24,446 nucleotides of DNA from a virus, in the IMG/VR virus record IMGVR_UViG_3300031787_000804, positions 1 to 24,446 of that record, one strand, 5' to 3'. Shown here one piece after another: positions 22,233 through 24,446 of this stretch. The position numbers and the translations under genes were made by a program. The notes under the pieces are model-generated. The model did not search any database, had not been told where the DNA came from, and saw nothing but the letters and a program-made list of their open reading frames with translations. Within the stretch, counting starts at the first letter, position 1. Every line of letters begins with the position of its first letter.

Positions 22233-23093
22233 TTAAAAGATGTATCTGATTTGGTTCCATGGAATAATCTCATTGTGTAACATTTTAAAGGAACGTATGT
22301 ACTTGTCCTTTATATTACATCTGTATCTGAGATTATGTCCTCCGTATTGGGATATTTTAGGTTGTTGCAGAGTAGGATTCCAGAGTAAATTTTCTCCAGG
22401 TAAATTATTTTCAACGTTGTGCTTGTGCTTGTCTTCATTATGGGTAAGGAATATAACTTCTGATAATACATCTGTTTTATATTCTTTCTCTACAATTGAA
22501 TCAACAAGTTTAAAGAGTTCTTTGTATTCATTTAGCCATCCGTCAAATACTACAACTGGAGAGAAATTGATATGGACATCATAGCCTGCTCTCTTAAAGT
22601 CATTGATAGCTTCAATACGTTTTTGAATTGGTGGTGTGTTAGGTTCTAGCTGGTCCGCAATTACTTGTGGCATTAAACTAAATCTAATTCTTACCTTACC
22701 TTTTGGATTAAAGGAAAGGAATTCGTGAGGGATTATCTTTGTAGCAAATGTTGCTTTTGCATGAGGATGTTTTACAAACACCTCAAAGATTTGTTCCCAA
22801 TCATAATACTTTCTATGAAGAGCAAAGTCTTCATTGCATGCTATATCATAAGTGATATATTCTGGATCTGTTTGATTAGGTTTCTCAACCTCTGTGAACC
22901 AAGCATGATTGCTTATCTCTGTAAGAATACTTCCTATATTCTTTGAGACATCTAAACCTTCAGGCTTATGTCTTTTCATGTAACAATATGTACAATTTAA
23001 AAGACAGCCATAACCAAAAGAAGGAGCAATAAAATCACTGCTCCTTCCACTTGGTCTTATAAGCATAGATTTCCTATTGGACTTTGTAACCAT
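22233..23093 (-). CDS. Radical SAM protein, spore photoproduct lyase (SPL)-like
   Basis: 286 residues. CLLNCTYC (C30, C34, C37) gives the CxxxCxxC ligand set for a 4Fe-4S cluster that binds S-adenosylmethionine. It is preceded by PSFGYG and followed by YMKRH, the local pattern of SPL-family proteins. Later segments such as YITYDIACNEDFALH, FATKIIPHEFLSF and VRIRFSLMPQVIADQLEPNT also fit that family. SPL repairs 5-thyminyl-dihydrothymine photoproducts in DNA. In a phage it may repair UV lesions or act on another nucleic-acid substrate; I cannot confirm a hydrogen-donor Cys by eye. The 5' end overlaps the upstream gene by 20 bp. Followed by the long hairpin. Confidence 0.85.
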   Translation of the reverse strand: MVTKSNRKSMLIRPSGRSSDFIAPSFGYGCLLNCTYCYMKRHKPEGLDVSKNIGSILTEISNHAWFTEVEKPNQTDPEYITYDIACNEDFALHRKYYDWEQIFEVFVKHPHAKATFATKIIPHEFLSFNPKGKVRIRFSLMPQVIADQLEPNTPPIQKRIEAINDFKRAGYDVHINFSPVVVFDGWLNEYKELFKLVDSIVEKEYKTDVLSEVIFLTHNEDKHKHNVENNLPGENLLWNPTLQQPKISQYGGHNLRYRCNIKDKYIRSFKMLHNEIIPWNQIRYIF

Positions 23094-23277
23094 CCCCTTT
23101 TTGTGGTGTAATTACTAATCCATCCTGGATAACTTTATCTAGAATCTGTGTGTGCTGAGTAATAACTGTTGCATCTACACCGCCTACCGCAATTTGTTTT
23201 ACAATTGCTGTTTCAATTTCATTCTCTGGAATAAGTACAATTTTAACTGTACCATTCATTAAAATTTCTACTTTCAT
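23074..23277 (-). CDS. Small hypothetical protein, 67 residues
   Basis: I place the start at the ATG at 23277 (MKVEILMNGTVKIVLIPENE), preceded by the AT-rich leader AATTTAATCATC. A TTG at 23298 is in frame but would overlap the upstream gene. It looks like a compact beta-rich domain (KVEILMNGTVKIVLIP, then KQIAVGGVDATVI). No family recognised. Its 3' end overlaps the radical-SAM gene by 20 bp, so it is probably translated with it. Confidence 0.6.
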   Translation of the reverse strand: MKVEILMNGTVKIVLIPENEIETAIVKQIAVGGVDATVITQHTQILDKVIQDGLVITPQKGDGYKVQ

Positions 23278-23282
23278 GATGA

Positions 23283-23834
23283 TTAAATTGCAGCCCAACC
23301 TACAAATACATACTTACCAAGACGTTCATTGGTAGCCTTTTTGTATTGTACTTTAGCACATTTTTGATTACCTGCTTCTAATACTTTAGCAATTTTAATT
23401 ACTAAATTAATATCAGGATTCTTTTCTACGTAAGCCCTAGCTTTCTTTATACATTCTGTTTGAGAATCAGCTGTAGCTTTTACATCTCCACCCCATTCAT
23501 CTACTGCTTGGTAGATAGTCTTCCACTTTCTAGTGCCGTGCTGAGGATAATTCTCTACAACACTCTTAACCTTATTATTGTTAGACTTAGGTTCTTCAAT
23601 ACAGAATCCCCAGACTTCACGTTTGCCTGTATTATCTATGATATGGCTTTCTAGTTTGTCACGGCCCATCTTTTTATACAAATCTGTAACATCTTTACTA
23701 AGGTGGCAGGTATTAATTGCTCCGGAATAACCTTCCTGATGACCATAATAATCATCTGCATCTTTTACAGCATTATCAAATGCTTCGCGCATGTTTCTAC
23801 CACGTGCTCCTGTGATAATAGTTGTTGCTCCCAT
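23283..23834 (-). CDS. Conserved phage protein of unknown function, 183 residues
   Basis: Start chosen at the ATG at 23834 (MGATTIITGARGRNMREAFD), which shares its A with the TAA stop of the upstream gene. An in-frame ATG at 23873 would add 13 residues and a larger overlap. The segment REAFDNAVKDADDYYGHQEG then YSGAI is a pattern seen, from memory, in small uncharacterised phage proteins. A second half (QTECIKKARAYVEKNPDINL ... KYVFVGWAAI) looks alpha-beta. No catalytic motif can be named. Confidence 0.7.
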   Translation of the reverse strand: MGATTIITGARGRNMREAFDNAVKDADDYYGHQEGYSGAINTCHLSKDVTDLYKKMGRDKLESHIIDNTGKREVWGFCIEEPKSNNNKVKSVVENYPQHGTRKWKTIYQAVDEWGGDVKATADSQTECIKKARAYVEKNPDINLVIKIAKVLEAGNQKCAKVQYKKATNERLGKYVFVGWAAI

Positions 23835-24142
23835 TATATTTCTATGATTTTTGTGTAGCCTTCCGGTGTCCATTCAGGATTAGAAGACCAATTAGTTACT
23901 AGATGTTCATTTTCTACAGCGTGTACTCTGAGATCTTTATGAAAAGTTTCCTCTGTCATTTTAAATACATTGACAACCGGATCTCCTTTGTGTGTGAGAT
24001 CATCTTCAACAGGTTGCCATTCAATTAAAACGCCGTCTATTTCACCTTCCTCATCATCCACTTCTGCTGTAAATGGTTTACTATATACCAGCATATTATG
24101 TATACCATCTGCTTGTTCAATTTTAAGTCCTGTAATAGCCAT
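23834..24142 (-). CDS. Small acidic hypothetical protein, 102 residues
   Basis: Not recognised. It is acidic with alternating beta-like stretches (GIHNMLVYSKPFTAEVDD, GVLIEWQPVEDD) and ends TNWSSNPEWTPEGYTKIIEI. No membrane segment or cysteines. The start overlaps the preceding gene by 20 bp and the stop overlaps the next start by one base (TAATG), so it is embedded in a translationally coupled string. Confidence 0.65.
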   Translation of the reverse strand: MAITGLKIEQADGIHNMLVYSKPFTAEVDDEEGEIDGVLIEWQPVEDDLTHKGDPVVNVFKMTEETFHKDLRVHAVENEHLVTNWSSNPEWTPEGYTKIIEI

Positions 24143-24446
24143 TTTCTAATTTAGTTTTAAGTTCTTTCATCATTTCACTAAAGGGAATCTCCTTTGTACC
24201 TGCAAGATAAGCTTCTTTGATGATAATATCCATAACAACTGGACTTATTAATCTAGGTCTTTTCTTTTTGGTTTCTTCAAAGCTGTTTGTAAGACTACCA
24301 AATGCTAGTTCTTCACAACAACCTTTGCAATTGGGTTGTGATGGAGATCCTATAAAATGTGAGTAGCATCTACTACAAGTCTTTGGGGACTTACCCTCTT
24401 TAAATTTAAGAGGAGTGATATACCAATCTCGCTCCCTATCTATAGG
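24123..24446 (-). CDS. Partial protein with a cysteine cluster (zinc-ribbon-like), C-terminal part
   Basis: The frame is open from the right edge of the window (24446) to a TAA at 24125-24123, giving the last 107 residues; the start is outside. It contains KTCSRCYSHFI and NCKGCCEEL, four to five cysteines in two CxxC-type pairs that could bind zinc. A basic helix-like region (ETKKKRPRLISPVVMDIIIK) and an acidic amphipathic end (FSEMMKELKTKLENG) follow. This suggests a small nucleic-acid-binding protein; the family is unknown. It overlaps the next gene by 20 bp. Confidence 0.65.
   Translation of the reverse strand, partial: PIDRERDWYITPLKFKEGKSPKTCSRCYSHFIGSPSQPNCKGCCEELAFGSLTNSFEETKKKRPRLISPVVMDIIIKEAYLAGTKEIPFSEMMKELKTKLENGYYRT

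Noticed and set aside
1-24446. CRISPR arrays, insertion sequences or integrase/attachment sites
   Set aside because: No regularly spaced repeats, transposase or recombinase motifs, or paired terminal repeats were seen on either strand.
1-24446. Stop-codon reassignment, known in some crAss-like phages
   Set aside because: The recognisable genes end at standard stops in the expected places, including a TAG at 4192-4190, and none needs read-through.

Overview
The window looks like part of the replication and early-gene region of a tailed bacteriophage infecting a Bacteroidota host. The evidence is a dense, AT-rich array of short, touching or overlapping genes that nearly all lie on the minus strand. 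It encodes a phage-style DNA replication and recombination set: family B DNA polymerase, DnaB-type helicase, Toprim primase, SF1/Dda-like helicase, uracil-DNA glycosylase, RuvC-like resolvase, Sak4-like ATPase, RecB-type nuclease. Start codons are preceded by A/T-only leaders of the TTAATTTAA type rather than Shine-Dalgarno sequences, as is usual for Bacteroidota and their phages. The gene content resembles crAss-like phages (Crassvirales), but no capsid, portal or tail gene is present to prove that. Standard genetic code fits: TAA, TGA and TAG are all used as stops.

Layout, in the direction of transcription (right to left). 24446-22233: a partial Cys-rich protein, three small unknown proteins and a radical-SAM protein of the spore-photoproduct-lyase type, followed by a long hairpin (22151-22210). 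22109-21220: three small proteins, one WGR-like. 20925-21236: the only plus-strand gene, with a Bacteroidota-type -7 box right against its start and a 3' end that overlaps its convergent neighbour. 20900-18796: uracil-DNA glycosylase and SF1 helicase. 18791-16071: accessory genes (small membrane protein, NADAR protein, winged helix protein, unknown, NUMOD1-like protein, conserved protein next to the helicase). 16071-12796: small membrane protein, DnaB-type helicase, unknown, Sak4-like ATPase and putative SSB, closed by a hairpin. 12698-7569: primase, RuvC, two small conserved proteins, an unknown, then a VWA/HExxH protein and a MoxR-type AAA ATPase, closed by a second hairpin. 7524-4381: unknown, PD-(D/E)XK nuclease and two conserved unknowns, closed by a third hairpin. 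4318-436: a 42-residue gene, PolB and a DUF932-like protein with a huge acidic tail. 406-304: a tRNA-like gene with normal acceptor, D and T arms but an abnormal centre. 283-1: the N-terminal part of a probable secreted glucosaminidase-type lysin.

Together the genes provide a nearly self-sufficient replisome with recombination-dependent replication and DNA repair, plus likely counter-defence or DNA-damage functions (NADAR, SPL-type radical SAM, MoxR/VWA). Three hairpins of the same design (AAAGGG...CCCTTT followed by an AT-rich run) appear to divide the long minus-strand transcript into modules. All family assignments are from reading motifs by eye; no database search was run.
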